Assembly (NCBI GenBank): GCA_900315255.1
Contig: OMYH01000039.1
Coordinates: 1-41,528, forward strand
DNA length: 41,528 nucleotides
Source of the DNA: an uncultured Eubacteriales bacterium
Lineage (GTDB): Bacteria; Bacillota; Clostridia; Oscillospirales; Acutalibacteraceae
Reading direction: 5' to 3'
Program-made: the position numbers and the translations under genes
Notes under the pieces: model-generated
What the model saw: only the letters and a program-made list of their open reading frames with translations
Told to the model about the DNA's origin: nothing
Database searches by the model: none
Shown here: in pieces, positions 41,464 through 41,528 of the stretch
How the letters are laid out: the number at the start of each line of letters is the position of its first letter
Position numbering within the stretch: the stretch's first letter is position 1

Positions 41464-41528
41464 GTGGGCATAGTATAGCTTTATTGATTTTTTGAAAAAA
41501 GATTTTGCGGTAAGTTGCAAAAATCGCC

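Noticed and set aside
1..41528. CRISPR arrays, tRNA or rRNA genes, phage structural genes
   Set aside because: No regularly spaced direct repeats, no tRNA cloverleaf or rRNA sequence and no recognisable phage protein were seen on either strand.

Overview
The window looks like a chromosomal segment of a low-to-mid GC Firmicute of class Clostridia, probably an Oscillospiraceae/Ruminococcaceae-type gut anaerobe. The reasons are a phenylalanyl T-box leader, AGGAGG-type ribosome binding sites, sigma-A-like promoters with 17-base spacers, a single-chain PurL, formate-tetrahydrofolate ligase, a BmrCD-like ABC pair and a TraX-like membrane protein. The exact species cannot be fixed from sequence reading alone. 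TGA is an ordinary stop codon here, ending fhs, pheS and the exonuclease gene.

Positions 1-30,600 are mostly core genome: purL, a TraX-like protein and fhs; a leftward block with a GNAT acetyltransferase, an XRE regulator, a MazF-type toxin, a lipoprotein, nnrD and a DUF6106-like membrane protein; the T-box-controlled pheST operon; a Na/Pi cotransporter with a PhoU domain; tatD; an HD-domain protein; an HtrA-like protease; an ECF sigma factor with a membrane partner; typA; a DnaQ-like exonuclease coupled to a HAD phosphatase; and a marR-ABC-ABC exporter operon. A small non-autonomous transposable element (MITE) appears three times, at 1-98, 14716-14892 and 25759-25853. The intact copy is 169 bp, has 17-bp imperfect terminal inverted repeats and is flanked by TTAA. 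Excising it restores the reading frame of a small membrane protein. The copies at 14.7 kb and 25.8 kb give their host genes the same C-terminal tail and stop codon.

Positions 30,680-41,470 are accessory and show heavy turnover: a truncated SLOG gene, a ribbon-helix-helix protein, TetR, an IS481-like insertion sequence, an XRE regulator with a membrane gene carrying an in-frame TGA, and a BAAT-type hydrolase. A leftward redox operon follows, encoding an Old Yellow Enzyme relative, an alpha/beta hydrolase with an in-frame TGA, a MIF-like tautomerase, and a DsbA-fold protein that lacks CxxC and is fused to a zinc ribbon. It is divergent from an HxlR regulator, with interlocked promoters. Then come a LysR regulator, a tandem SnoaL-like protein and a nitronate monooxygenase with an internal deletion. 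Two related hairpins recur at both ends of this region.

The most novel candidates are (i) the TTAA-flanked MITE family that ends host genes in a common peptide, (ii) a three-stem element at 41300-41414 whose inner mismatches become G-U pairs only if the minus strand is the RNA, and (iii) the HxlR-controlled OYE/hydrolase/tautomerase/DsbA-zinc-ribbon operon, which may handle quinones or other electrophiles.
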